The notes: generated by a model from the sequence alone, not told the origin. A stretch of 64,000 bases of DNA from Dehalococcoidia bacterium (GCA_009838465.1 VXRN01000023.1:280129-344128); one strand, 5' to 3'; positions 7,092-16,738 are shown, counted from the stretch's first letter. Translations and numbers: made by a program.

Positions 7092-7928
7092 GTGCCTGAA
7101 CAGACCCCGAAAACCATCGAAAACGAGGTGGTGGACTACTATCAGGGCTATGATGAGCGGAGCCGCCTTATCAGCGGCGCCGGGCTGCTCGAATTTCTCC
7201 GTCTGAAGGAAATCATTCAGCGATTCGTAGAGCCGCCACCCGGAGTAGTCCTCGATGTCGGTGGTGGCCCCGGCAGATATTCTTGCTGGATGGCTCGTCT
7301 CGGCTATGAAGTGCATCACATCGATCCTGTCCCCAAACATGTCGAGCAGGCGCGGTTGGCATCCACTGTCCAGCCCGATCATCCGTTGGCGAGCGCTTCA
7401 CTCGGAGACGCTCGCTCTCTGGACGTCACCGACGCCAGCGCCGATGTGGTATTGCTTATGGGCCCTCTCTATCACCTGCAATCCCATACGGACAGAATCC
7501 GGACGCTGCGCGAGGCCTACCGAGTCCTGAAGCCGGACGGCAAACTGATAGCCACGGCAATTAACCGCTTTGCCTCCCTGATTGACGGATTGGTTAGTGG
7601 CTACATTGACGATCCGGTCTTCATCCCGATACTGGACGGAGACCTGACCGACGGACGACATCTGCCTGAGACAAGCACGCCCGAAGGGTACTTCACGACT
7701 GCGTTTCTTCATCTTCCCGAGGAATTGGAGTCAGAGATAGACGAGGTCGGATTCCGCCAAGAGACCCTCATTTCAGTCCAGGGGCCCGGCGAGTACGCCA
7801 CTGAACTCGACGAGCGTCTGTCGGATCCGGACAGGAGGGAGCAACTTCTGGGTCTGATTCGACGGGTCGAGACCGAAAGGACACTTCTGGGCATGGCAAG
7901 CCACTTTGTAGTGATTGCCGAAAAATGA
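7092..7928 (+). CDS. Class I SAM-dependent methyltransferase
   Basis: 278 residues. Motif I of the Rossmann methyltransferase fold is VVLDVGGGPGRYSCWMARLG, followed by the acidic loop HHIDPVP, then the post-core strand ASADVVLLMGPLYHL and REAYRVLKPDGKLIATAINR, all typical of ubiE/Methyltransf_11 small-molecule methyltransferases. I chose the GTG at 7092 because AGGAG lies five bases upstream; a TTG at 7059 in the same frame has no ribosome site. It follows the second dehydratase on the same strand with a 43-bp gap. Substrate unknown. Confidence 0.85.
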   Translation: MPEQTPKTIENEVVDYYQGYDERSRLISGAGLLEFLRLKEIIQRFVEPPPGVVLDVGGGPGRYSCWMARLGYEVHHIDPVPKHVEQARLASTVQPDHPLASASLGDARSLDVTDASADVVLLMGPLYHLQSHTDRIRTLREAYRVLKPDGKLIATAINRFASLIDGLVSGYIDDPVFIPILDGDLTDGRHLPETSTPEGYFTTAFLHLPEELESEIDEVGFRQETLISVQGPGEYATELDERLSDPDRREQLLGLIRRVETERTLLGMASHFVVIAEK

Positions 7929-7973
7929 TTGTTAAGCGCACCCGACGCATCGCAACGTCACCGCGCGCTAGGG

Positions 7974-8837
7974 CTACGCTTCCCCTCGGAACGCGCTATC
8001 CATCCGCTCATAGTCCGAATACCGGATGAGTTCGTATAGCTCTGCCCGCGTCTGCATATCCGACAGCAGGCTGCGCTGTGTGCCAAGCGAAAGCGTCTCG
8101 GACAGCGCGCCTTCCATCGCTTTTGCTGATACCCTCAGCGCGGTCACCGGAAATATCACCAGCTTGTAGCCCAGTTCCCCGAACTGCTCGACCGTCAGAT
8201 ACGGCGTCCTGCCAAACTCAGTCATGTTCGCCAGCAGGGGAGCATCCACGAGCCTCGAGTATTCGGCGAACTCTTCTTGCGACTCCAGTGCCTCCGGAAA
8301 GATGATGTCAGCGCCCGCTTCCTGATAGAGCTTGCCACGCCTTACCGCCTCGCACATGCCATAAACGGCCTTCGAGTCCGTCCGCGCGATGATCAGAGAT
8401 GATCGTCTCGCCTCCGATGCCGCCCTTACCTTAACGGCGAACTCTTCAGCCGAAACGATCTGCTTGCCGTCAAGATGTCCACACCTCTTGGGCATAACCT
8501 GGTCTTCTATCTGAATAGCTGCCGCTCCTGCCGCCTCCAGATCGTTCACGGTTCGGTGAACGTTGATCGCCTCCCCGAAGCCGGTGTCCGCGTCCACAAT
8601 AAGCGGCAGGGTAGTGGCCTTCGTTACCCACCGTACAGCCGTAGCGAGTTCGTCCAGTGTGAATAGTCCGATGTCAGGTATTCCAAGACTCGCCGAGAAT
8701 GCCGCGCCTGAGAAGTACAATGCCCGGAATCCAACCTGCTCGGCTATGAGCGCCGACAGCGGATTGAACACCCCCGCCACTGGAAGCGCGCCATCCTCTG
8801 ACATCAGTCGGCGCAATTCGTCTCCTGGATTAGTCAC
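7974..8837 (-). CDS. Isocitrate lyase/PEP mutase family protein, methylisocitrate-lyase-like
   Basis: 287 residues. It carries the family signature KRCGH with catalytic Cys at residue 119 (IQIEDQVMPKRCGHLDGK) and the Mg-binding strand LPLIVDADTGFGE. It is expected to cleave or form a C-C bond next to a carboxylate (methylisocitrate to pyruvate and succinate in PrpB), but phosphonopyruvate-type or dimethylmalate-type activity is also possible. The frame is open to 8909, but the GTG at 8837 aligns with the N-terminus of E. coli PrpB and overlaps the upstream epimerase stop by 8 bp, so I chose it. Co-transcribed with the epimerase at 8830-9651. Confidence 0.82.
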   Translation of the reverse strand: MTNPGDELRRLMSEDGALPVAGVFNPLSALIAEQVGFRALYFSGAAFSASLGIPDIGLFTLDELATAVRWVTKATTLPLIVDADTGFGEAINVHRTVNDLEAAGAAAIQIEDQVMPKRCGHLDGKQIVSAEEFAVKVRAASEARRSSLIIARTDSKAVYGMCEAVRRGKLYQEAGADIIFPEALESQEEFAEYSRLVDAPLLANMTEFGRTPYLTVEQFGELGYKLVIFPVTALRVSAKAMEGALSETLSLGTQRSLLSDMQTRAELYELIRYSDYERMDSAFRGEA

Positions 8838-9651
8838 CTCTCTCCACTCCACTCCGCCCCATGAAGTCCCTCTGACCTTCACGTGGCGTCCACTCTTCAC
8901 CCGCGCCATCCTCTGGCTTGTATCCTATGAGTCGCTCGCCGTCGCTTATGTCCCAGATCTTCAGGTCGTTGTCGGACATCCCATGCACTATCGCGAATCC
9001 GACGGACGGGGGAGCCTCCACCGCCTTCTGAACAAGCTGTGCGGTGTCGCGGTGGCTCATCCACAATGAAAGTGCTGCTGGATGGAAAGTCGGGTCGTCC
9101 GGCGTCATAACCCAGCCTATTCTCAGGCAGATCACCGACAGCCCGTACTCATCGTGATAGAAACTGCCGAGTACTTCTCCGAACGCCTTGCTCACGCCGT
9201 AGAAACTATCCGGCCTCATATCCCTGTGATCCAGCAGTCTGAACGGACGCCGTACTTCCGACAGCCGCCCGTCGTATATCGCCTTGTAGGGGTCGTCCTT
9301 GAGAGGATAGTAGCCTATGACGTGATTGGTGCTCGCCAGGACCACACGCTTAGCGCCAGCCAGCCGGGCCGCCTCATAAACGTTGCGGGTCCCGATGATA
9401 TTGTTGTCCAGAGTAGATTCCCACGATGCCAACGGACTGGGATCGGCTCCGAGATGGACAACCGTTTCCACGCCCTCGAACGCCGGCTTGATCGAGTCGA
9501 AATCGGCTATGTCCCCAACATGCGAATTGGCCCATCCGCAGTCCACCCTGTCCAGTCCAACCAATTCGTATCTATATCCGAGTTTGTCCCTTATGATTCC
9601 GCCTATCTGTCCGGCCGCGCCGGTCACAAGCACACGGGTATTGGTACTCAA
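8830..9651 (-). CDS. NAD-dependent epimerase/dehydratase, uronate dehydrogenase-like
   Basis: 273 residues, extended SDR. NAD motif VTGAAGQIGG at the N-terminus, TVVHLGADPSP, STNHVIGYYP, and the catalytic YGVSK; the NHVIGYYP and LRIGW blocks resemble uronate dehydrogenase (Udh), which oxidises hexuronates to aldarolactones. The N-terminal ATG directly precedes the NAD motif. Forms a minus-strand unit with the methylisocitrate-lyase-like gene (overlap) and a 30-codon membrane ORF upstream. The uronate substrate is inferred from motif similarity, not demonstrated. Confidence 0.84.
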   Translation of the reverse strand: MSTNTRVLVTGAAGQIGGIIRDKLGYRYELVGLDRVDCGWANSHVGDIADFDSIKPAFEGVETVVHLGADPSPLASWESTLDNNIIGTRNVYEAARLAGAKRVVLASTNHVIGYYPLKDDPYKAIYDGRLSEVRRPFRLLDHRDMRPDSFYGVSKAFGEVLGSFYHDEYGLSVICLRIGWVMTPDDPTFHPAALSLWMSHRDTAQLVQKAVEAPPSVGFAIVHGMSDNDLKIWDISDGERLIGYKPEDGAGEEWTPREGQRDFMGRSGVERGD

Positions 9652-9703
9652 TTCTTATCTCTCGCTTTCATTCAATTTGGCTGCCGAACTGGTATAGAAT
9701 GTG

Positions 9704-9796
9704 TCAGGAGCCTCCCCTGTATGCCAGAAACAGGGTTATGACAACAAGGGGGACGACTATCATCCAGAGTAGTCTTCTCGGGCTGAATTGGAACAT
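9704..9796 (-). CDS. Putative 30-residue single-pass membrane protein
   Basis: Small ORF from ATG at 9796, with AGGAAGG about five bases upstream. It encodes a short basic N-terminus (MFQFSPRRLLW), one hydrophobic helix (MIVVPLVVITLFLAY) and the tail RGGS. The layout follows the positive-inside rule. Placed 52 bp upstream of the epimerase on the same strand. Too short for family recognition; the ribosome site and helix pattern are the only evidence. Confidence 0.4.
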   Translation of the reverse strand: MFQFSPRRLLWMIVVPLVVITLFLAYRGGS

Positions 9797-9875
9797 GAGA
9801 TCCTTCCTGCGATACTAATGTCTTTAGGCGCTTGAAATACTATCACAAACCCACCCAGGCGGAGCGGCGACACAA

Positions 9876-10685
9876 TTGGCCTACAAACTCATAGCGCTGG
9901 ACGTGGACGGCACGATACGCAGCCACGACCACCCGACCTCCGAACGCACCAGGCGTACTATACAGAGTGTCAAGGACGCGGGTGCAATTGTTACTATTGC
10001 CACGGGACGGTCTTACAAGAGTGGCGCGAGCGCGGCGTCCGACGTGAATCTGACCGCCCCTATTGTTACCTTCCAGGGGGCGCACGTCGCCGACCCACGA
10101 ACCGGAGAAGTGCTCTGGCACGCGCCTCTCACCCGCGATATGACCGCCGCCGCCCTCGATGCCCTGACTGGGTGGAAGGACGTTCAGGCGGCGGGCTATT
10201 TAGGCGACGAGATTTTCGTCACTGAAATGACTGACTGGGCGAGAGCCTACGGTGAGAGAACCGGAGTTGCCGTGCGGGTCGTTGATTCTGAAGAGTTGGC
10301 AACCATCTCATTGTCCAGAATCGTGGTTCACGGTGAGGATGATGTTATCGAGCGACTGGAACGATCATTGAAAACCTACTTCGATGGCGATATGTACATC
10401 ACAAGGTCCCTTCCATACTTCTGCGAGATTCTCCATCCTAATGGTGGGAAGGACAAAGCCCTGGAGTGGCTTTGCGGTCACCTCGGAGTCCGACCAGACC
10501 AGACCATCGCGTTCGGCAACGGATACAACGACGTTCATATGCTCGAATGGGCGCGGATGTCGGTCGCCGTGGGAGACGCCGTTGAAGAAGTCCTGAAGAT
10601 AGCGGACGTTGTAGCTCCCCCGATGGAGGAGGACGGCGTAGCCCAGATCCTCGACGACCTAATGGGGAAGGGACTCATAGGATGA
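9876..10685 (+). CDS. HAD-superfamily Cof-type phosphatase
   Basis: 269 residues. Motif I is ALDVDGTIRSHDHP (nucleophile Asp), motif II VTIATGRS, then a Cof-type C2 cap, and motifs III/IV GKDKALEWL and IAFGNGYNDVHMLEWA. These enzymes dephosphorylate sugar phosphates and related metabolites. TTG start at 9876 with GGAG upstream; no ATG fits the N-terminus. The stop overlaps the ATG of the ribokinase-like gene by 4 bp, so the pair is translationally coupled and probably acts on the same sugar pool. Confidence 0.87.
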   Translation: MAYKLIALDVDGTIRSHDHPTSERTRRTIQSVKDAGAIVTIATGRSYKSGASAASDVNLTAPIVTFQGAHVADPRTGEVLWHAPLTRDMTAAALDALTGWKDVQAAGYLGDEIFVTEMTDWARAYGERTGVAVRVVDSEELATISLSRIVVHGEDDVIERLERSLKTYFDGDMYITRSLPYFCEILHPNGGKDKALEWLCGHLGVRPDQTIAFGNGYNDVHMLEWARMSVAVGDAVEEVLKIADVVAPPMEEDGVAQILDDLMGKGLIG

Positions 10686-11614
10686 ACGCTTCCCGAAAGC
10701 CGGTGATAGTGGTTCTAGGTGGGATCAACATGGACCTCGTGGGCACGACCGAGCGAATGCCCGCTCCGGGTGAGACTGTGTTCGGCCAGTCCTTTCACAC
10801 CGCACCTGGCGGCAAGGGCGCTAACCAGGCGGTGGCCGCCGCCCGGCTCGGTGCGGAGGTGAGGATGGTGGGTCGCGTCGGTCAGGATGAGTTTGGCCCT
10901 GTTCTCCTGGACGGAATGCGCCGCGAGGGGATAGACATCTCCGGCGTGGCCTCAGATCCGAATAACTCATCCGGCATTGCCATGATTCTGCTGGACGGGC
11001 GGAAGGAGAACTATATCATCGCAATCTACGGCGCGAACCTGGCGAGCAACCATGAGCAGGTCAGCGCTGTCGAATCCGCGCTTGACGGCGCCGACGCCTT
11101 GCTGCTCCAACTTGAGACTCCGCTTGAAGTGGCCGTCGAGTCTGCGAGATTTGCTAAACGCCGGGGAGTCCATGTCGTCTGGGACCCCGCGCCGGCGCTG
11201 GATATGGGACATGACGCCTACACGCTCTGCGACGTACTCACTCCCAATCAGTCTGAGGCCGAGTATCTGACCGGCATACCCGTGACCGACCTGGACTCCG
11301 CGAAACGCGCCTCCCGCCAACTTGTATCCGATGGCGTCTCTGCCTGTGTACTGACTATGGCCGAGGCAGGTTCATACTACGCGACCCAGGACGGTGAGGG
11401 ATTCATTCCGCCGTTTGATGTAGAAGTTTCTGATACCGTCGCCGCGGGAGACGCCTTCAGCGCTGGCCTCGGAGTCGCGCTGGCCGAAGGGCTGTCACTG
11501 CCCTGGGCCGTCCGATACGCTTCCGCGGCAGGCGCGCTTGCCGTAACCAAGAGGGGCGCTCAGGAGGCGATGCCCCATCGCCGCGAGGTTGACGCGCTGT
11601 TCGGCGAAGGCTGA
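10682..11614 (+). CDS. PfkB-family sugar kinase, ribokinase-like
   Basis: 310 residues. PfkB signature 1 is APGGKGANQAVAAARLGAEV, near VVLGGINMDLVGTTERMPAPGET (sugar-binding Asp). Signature 2 near the C-terminus is VSDTVAAGDAFSAGLGVALA with the catalytic Asp of the anion hole. Closest in motif layout to ribokinase (RbsK), which phosphorylates D-ribose. Other furanose kinases share these motifs. Overlaps the HAD phosphatase gene upstream and is followed within 3 bp by the large membrane protein gene. Confidence 0.87.
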   Translation: MNASRKPVIVVLGGINMDLVGTTERMPAPGETVFGQSFHTAPGGKGANQAVAAARLGAEVRMVGRVGQDEFGPVLLDGMRREGIDISGVASDPNNSSGIAMILLDGRKENYIIAIYGANLASNHEQVSAVESALDGADALLLQLETPLEVAVESARFAKRRGVHVVWDPAPALDMGHDAYTLCDVLTPNQSEAEYLTGIPVTDLDSAKRASRQLVSDGVSACVLTMAEAGSYYATQDGEGFIPPFDVEVSDTVAAGDAFSAGLGVALAEGLSLPWAVRYASAAGALAVTKRGAQEAMPHRREVDALFGEG

Positions 11615-11616
11615 GT

Positions 11617-14600
11617 GTGAACAGTTCGGTAAACGATACGGCGCGACCGGAAAATCGTCGGGACCTCAATAAGCGAACTGCGCTATGTGGACTTGCGGTA
11701 GTCCTTATCCTCGCGCTTGCTCTTCGCTTATATGGCTTGGACTGGGACGATGGCTTTGCCTGGACTCCCCACCCGGACGAACGGGCGATCATGTTCAAGG
11801 TCGCCGACCTGTCCTTCCCGAGTATTTCCAATCTGCCTCTGCTGCTGGACGCCGATTCAAGCCCTTTGAACCCCCGTTGGTTCCCTTACGGCAGTTTCCC
11901 CATTTACGTCCTTAAGGCCACCGGCGTTTTCAGCGGCTTCATTCCCGGACTTGACCCTGATGATCTGCGTGTTCCCGGACGAACTGTGTCCGCGCTGGCC
12001 GACGTCGCCACCGTCGCGCTCGTCTATGCGCTTGGCGCGATGATATGGTCGCGGAGAATCGGGCTGCTGGCCTCTGCGCTGGTGGCGGTAGCCGTCATCC
12101 ACATACAGCTTAGCCACTTCTTTGCCGTGGATACGGTGATGGCGTTGCTCTGCTTCACCTCGGTCCTATTCCTGGTAAGAGTCGCGCGCTCCGGTAGGTT
12201 GAGCGATTCTCTTCTGGCCGGACTCTTTCTCGGCCTCGGCCTGGCGACCAAGATTAGCGTCGCCCCGATACTCGCCGCCTATGTCGTCGCTCACTTCATT
12301 CCCGCTTTCGGTCTGGTGGACTCGGACTATTCACAGAACCTACCGTTCGCCGACCGTACATCCAACGCGATTGGCAATGCTGTACTGGGCGGCCTTGTAA
12401 TCATTGCGGCCTTCTTCGTTGCCCAGCCCTACGCCCTTCTGGACTGGGAACGATTCTCAGCCGACATCACTGAACAGTCCGAAATGGTACGCCGCATCAG
12501 GGACTATCCATACACACGGCAATACATTGACACCACTCCCTATCTCTACCACGTTCAGCAGTTGTCGGTCTGGGGCCTCGGTTTGCCACTCGGCATAGTC
12601 GCCTGGCTTGGTACTCTCTACGCCGCGCTGCGCGGTCTGAGGCTCTGGTGGGCGTTGGGCTACCTGCTGGTTGGCGTCTGTATGCCCGCCGCGATTCTAG
12701 TTGCATCCAACAGCTTCGCCGCAATCATCCTGTCTTCCGCGATCGCGGTTGGCGCTATCCTGGTCACGCTCCCAGTCCGCAGACCCGACACCAGAATCAC
12801 CGCCCTGTTGCTGAGTTGGGTGGTACCATACTTCCTGATTACGGGCGCGTTCGATGTCAAGTTCATGCGCTACCTGATCCCCATTACACCTTTCCTGCTC
12901 TTATTCGGCGCAAAGATGCTGGCTGACATATGGTGCGCTGCTGGACGACTCGCCGGCGGTATTAGACTTTCAGCTCGTATCACGCTGGGATTGGTCGGAA
13001 CGCTCACTTTCGCCACCACTCTCTTCTATGCTGTTTCTTACATCGGCATATACGCCGAAACCCACTCCGCCGTTCGCGCCGGGGAGTGGATCAGGTCCAA
13101 CGTACCCTCCGACTCTCTTATACTCAGAGAACATTGGGACGAAGGTGTCCCAGACCTATACGGCTACGAGTTGGACGAACTGCCGATCTACAACCCGGAT
13201 AACCATGAGAAATTTTCGGCCATGAGCGACCAACTCGCCTCCGCCGACTACGTACTCATTTACAGCAACCGCCTCTACGGAACCGTCGCGCGTCTGCCCG
13301 AACGCTATCCGGTGAGCCGCGAATACTACAAGCAACTCTTCTCCGGCGGACTCGGCTACTCGCTGGAAGCCCATTTCGATACCCACCCGAATCTCTTTGG
13401 AGTGGGCTTTCTGGACGACACCTTCGGACGTCCCGACCTGCCCGTGCCCGTCGGTGTGGAGAGATCGGATCCCTACGCCGTATCTCTGAATCTCGGATTC
13501 GCCGACGAGAGCTTCTCGGTTTACGATCATCCCAAGCTGCTCATCTTCCGAAATCAAGCTCGGCTGGACTCACAGACGATCTACGACCGCATCCTCGAAT
13601 CATCCGGCGGATTCCCAACCCGGCAGTCTGGATTACGAGTCCCGCCGTCGGAATCCGGGAATTCGCGCCAACTCATGCTCTCGCCGGATCAATTAGAGGC
13701 ACGGCAGATGGGTGGAACTTGGACCGACATCATCAATCCCAACCGTCGCGCGGACTGGATGTCGGTCGCTATATGGATTGTCGTCGCGGAAGTCATAGCC
13801 CTGATCGTCTTCCCTCTCGCCTTCGCAGTATTCCGGCCCCTCGCCGACAGGGGCTGGCTGTTCTCTAAGGGGTTGGGGCTTCTCCTGCTCGGCCTGGTCG
13901 TATGGTTGTTGTCCAGCCTGGAACTCATGGCCTTCACTCGCACAGCCGTCATCGCCGGAGCGGTAGCGCTGTCCCTCGTCAACCTCGCGCTCCTGGTTAT
14001 GAAGTGGGAAGAAATCCGCACCTTCTTCAAGAGGCGCTGGAAGACAGTCCTTGTCGCCGAGCTTGTATTTCTTGCAGCGTTTGCAGCGTTCATCCTGGTC
14101 CGAATGGCCAACCCCGACCTCTGGCACCCGTACAGGGGCGGCGAGAAGCCGATGGACATGGCCTACCTGAACGCCGTTCTCAAATCGAGTTTTATGCCCC
14201 CTTACGACCCCTGGTTCGGGGGCGGCTATATCAACTACTACTACTGGGGACAGTTCCTGGTAGGGATGCTGATACACGCCACAGGAATCACGCCCGAGAT
14301 AGCTCTGAACCTCGCCGTGCCGCTATTCTTCGCCATGACCGCCGCCTTCTCTTACTCGGTTGTTTACAACCTTGCGAGCGCCGCCGGGAGCAGGAGATTG
14401 GTCTCAGGTGGATTCTCCCCCACACTCGCGGGCGTTCTCGGAGCGCTGTTCGTTGTTCTCCTCGGCAACTTGGACGGCGCGATACAGCTTGGACAGGGAG
14501 CGTGGCGAGTCGCGGTGGAGGGCCTTCCGATGGGTGAGTTCGATTTCTGGCGTTCCAGCCGCATGATGCCCCCCGACCCACCAGGCCACGAGATCACCGA

Positions 14601-16152
14601 ATTCCCATTCTTCACGTTCCTGTTCGCCGACCCGCACGCGCACCTCTGGGCGCTGCCGTTCACTGTTCTGTGCATAGGCATCTGCACCGCGGTAGTGCTG
14701 GGTATTAAGTCACGCGCCGGATGGGATTCCTTCTGGAACACTGAGCAGTTCTTGAGGATTGCTGTCTTGGGCATAGCGGTCGGCGCACTGAGGCTCCTGA
14801 ACACCTGGGACTATCCGACCTACTTGCTGTTCGGCGCGGCGGCCATCACGATTGGTGAGTACCTTGCTCAGGGAGGTCTTTCGTCCTTGATGCTGCTGCG
14901 GTCGGGCGTAAAGAGCGCCCTGGTGTTCCTCATTGGCTATGTTGTCTTGCTGCCCTACCACCTGTACTACGAGACCTTCTTCAGCAGCGTCGAGAGGACG
15001 ACCAATACCACGCCGTTGTGGCAATTCCTTGCAATCACCGGCCTGTTTGTGTTCGCCATAGGATCGTTCTATTTGTGGCAGTTACGCGGCGTCCTGGCCT
15101 CGACTCTTTCGGCAATACGACCCACCTATGACTCTCTGTTGGACACCCTCTCAGAGCGTCGGGGGAATCCTGCATTCCAGGTAGGGCCGTGGACCCTGCT
15201 CGCGCTGGTCGTGTCTGCACTCGCGGCGGGCTACGTCCTGACTGCTCTGGCATACGGCTACGGCGCGGGAGGCACGATAATCTTTGCAATCGCGCTTATC
15301 GCCCTGATTGTAGCCGTGGCCTGGCGCGCTCTGGCGAATCCCGGACGCGACACGCCGGTCACGCTGTTCGTATCTCTCATGTCTGGAACGGCCGTCGCAC
15401 TGGTACTCGGACTCGACGTATTCAGGGTCGAAGGCGACATCGAGCGCATGAACAGCGTCTTCAAGTTCTATATGCAGGTCTGGGTCCTGCTCGCCCTCGC
15501 CGCCGCGTTCATGGTCTGGAGACTGTTCGGCTCAGAACTGTTCAACGGAGCGAGACCATGGGGATACCGATACGTCTGGGCTGGCGGACTGGCCGTCCTG
15601 ATTATGAGCGCGGCTGTGTACCCCGTCCTCGGAACGCAGGACAGGTTGCGCGACCGCTTCAACGGCAATGTCACGCCTCTCACGCTGAACGGCCTCGCCT
15701 ACGTCGAGGGAACTATCTACCACGAATCCGAAGGCCCAATTGACCTTGAAGCCGATTTCGAGGGCATCAGGTGGCTGCGGGAAAACGTTCGGGGTTCGCC
15801 AATCATCCTCGAGGCGAACACGCCCACATATCGCTGGGGAGGCCGCGTCTCGATATACACCGGCCTGCCCAGCGTCGTTGGCTGGCAGTGGCACCAGGAG
15901 CAGCAGCGCTGGGACTATCGCCAGATGGTCGCGCCCCGCATACGCGATGTCGAGCGCATCTACTCCACCCAGGACGTCTCGGTTGCCAGGGACTTACTGG
16001 CTCAATATGGCGTTAAGTATATCTATGTAGGTCAGCTTGAGAGGTCATACTATTCTCCGGAGGGGATCGCCAAGTTCGATTCGAGCCTCTCCTCCTACGT
16101 GAGCAAGGTGTTCCATTCCGATGAAGTCACCATTTACGAAGTCCTGAACTAA
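11617..16152 (+). CDS. 1511-residue membrane protein: GT39-like half fused to a DUF2298/YYY domain
   Basis: Very large polytopic protein. The N-terminal half has the look of a dolichyl-phosphate-mannose-type glycosyltransferase (GT-C): first helix at residues 20-38, then an acidic loop LDWDDGFAWTPHPDERAI, then many helices and a soluble segment near residues 470-690. The C-terminal half starts with new helices near residue 710 and contains PYDPWFGGGYINYYYWG (residue about 865-881), the hallmark of the YYY (Chlor_Arch_YYY, DUF2298) family of Chloroflexi and archaea, followed by HAHLWALPFTVL. Likely a lipid-linked sugar transferase for cell-envelope or glycoprotein glycans. GTG start; 2 bp after the ribokinase-like gene. 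Domain identities are by motif recognition; function is inferred. Confidence 0.85.
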   Translation: MNSSVNDTARPENRRDLNKRTALCGLAVVLILALALRLYGLDWDDGFAWTPHPDERAIMFKVADLSFPSISNLPLLLDADSSPLNPRWFPYGSFPIYVLKATGVFSGFIPGLDPDDLRVPGRTVSALADVATVALVYALGAMIWSRRIGLLASALVAVAVIHIQLSHFFAVDTVMALLCFTSVLFLVRVARSGRLSDSLLAGLFLGLGLATKISVAPILAAYVVAHFIPAFGLVDSDYSQNLPFADRTSNAIGNAVLGGLVIIAAFFVAQPYALLDWERFSADITEQSEMVRRIRDYPYTRQYIDTTPYLYHVQQLSVWGLGLPLGIVAWLGTLYAALRGLRLWWALGYLLVGVCMPAAILVASNSFAAIILSSAIAVGAILVTLPVRRPDTRITALLLSWVVPYFLITGAFDVKFMRYLIPITPFLLLFGAKMLADIWCAAGRLAGGIRLSARITLGLVGTLTFATTLFYAVSYIGIYAETHSAVRAGEWIRSNVPSDSLILREHWDEGVPDLYGYELDELPIYNPDNHEKFSAMSDQLASADYVLIYSNRLYGTVARLPERYPVSREYYKQLFSGGLGYSLEAHFDTHPNLFGVGFLDDTFGRPDLPVPVGVERSDPYAVSLNLGFADESFSVYDHPKLLIFRNQARLDSQTIYDRILESSGGFPTRQSGLRVPPSESGNSRQLMLSPDQLEARQMGGTWTDIINPNRRADWMSVAIWIVVAEVIALIVFPLAFAVFRPLADRGWLFSKGLGLLLLGLVVWLLSSLELMAFTRTAVIAGAVALSLVNLALLVMKWEEIRTFFKRRWKTVLVAELVFLAAFAAFILVRMANPDLWHPYRGGEKPMDMAYLNAVLKSSFMPPYDPWFGGGYINYYYWGQFLVGMLIHATGITPEIALNLAVPLFFAMTAAFSYSVVYNLASAAGSRRLVSGGFSPTLAGVLGALFVVLLGNLDGAIQLGQGAWRVAVEGLPMGEFDFWRSSRMMPPDPPGHEITEFPFFTFLFADPHAHLWALPFTVLCIGICTAVVLGIKSRAGWDSFWNTEQFLRIAVLGIAVGALRLLNTWDYPTYLLFGAAAITIGEYLAQGGLSSLMLLRSGVKSALVFLIGYVVLLPYHLYYETFFSSVERTTNTTPLWQFLAITGLFVFAIGSFYLWQLRGVLASTLSAIRPTYDSLLDTLSERRGNPAFQVGPWTLLALVVSALAAGYVLTALAYGYGAGGTIIFAIALIALIVAVAWRALANPGRDTPVTLFVSLMSGTAVALVLGLDVFRVEGDIERMNSVFKFYMQVWVLLALAAAFMVWRLFGSELFNGARPWGYRYVWAGGLAVLIMSAAVYPVLGTQDRLRDRFNGNVTPLTLNGLAYVEGTIYHESEGPIDLEADFEGIRWLRENVRGSPIILEANTPTYRWGGRVSIYTGLPSVVGWQWHQEQQRWDYRQMVAPRIRDVERIYSTQDVSVARDLLAQYGVKYIYVGQLERSYYSPEGIAKFDSSLSSYVSKVFHSDEVTIYEVLN

Positions 16153-16210
16153 CGCCCGGACTGCCAATGTTGCAACTGCTATTGATGCTATGGAGTAGTA
16201 GGAGCCTCTG

Positions 16211-16738
16211 ATGCTGATCCTTGATCATCTCATCCCGCGCCGAAATGAAATTCGCCCTGACCACCAGTTCGACAGCATAGCCGACATAGACGCTCGCGCT
16301 CTGTACGACTTGGGTGTCCGCGCTGTCGGTTTCGACGCTGATCAAACGCTGTGCGCCTTTCACGGTACAGATATACATGAACGACTACTGGCGAACATTG
16401 AGTCAATGTGTGATCTGTTCTCCGGTCAAATGTGCATCATCTCGAATTGCACAGACAAGCGACGCGCCGAGCTAAAGGAGCATTTCCCCCTATACGTTAT
16501 ACCGATGGAGGATAAGAAGCCGTCCATTGAGCCTTATCGTGAAGCCGAGCGGCACTTTGGCGTACCGGCGGAGCAGTGGGCATTCGTGGGTGATAGACTT
16601 GCCACTGACATTGTCGGCGCTAATCGCGCGGGATGGCGCTCGATACTGGTGTCCCCGCTCGCGCCGGAGACCGACCCCTTGTACATTGCCCTCGCTCGTT
16701 CATATGAACGTCTGCTTTGGCGTGTATATCGTGTGTGA
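16211..16738 (+). CDS. YqeG-like HAD phosphatase
   Basis: 175 residues. HAD motif I is AVGFDADQTLCAFHG, motif II IISNCTDKRR, the Lys region EDKKPSIEPYREA, and motif IV FVGDRLATDIVGANRAGW, the layout of the YqeG/GEP4 family of class IIIA phosphatases acting on phosphatidylglycerophosphate or similar substrates. AGGAG lies eight bases before the ATG. It follows the large membrane protein after 58 bp and precedes a DUF2277 gene. Substrate inferred from family. Confidence 0.82.
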   Translation: MLILDHLIPRRNEIRPDHQFDSIADIDARALYDLGVRAVGFDADQTLCAFHGTDIHERLLANIESMCDLFSGQMCIISNCTDKRRAELKEHFPLYVIPMEDKKPSIEPYREAERHFGVPAEQWAFVGDRLATDIVGANRAGWRSILVSPLAPETDPLYIALARSYERLLWRVYRV

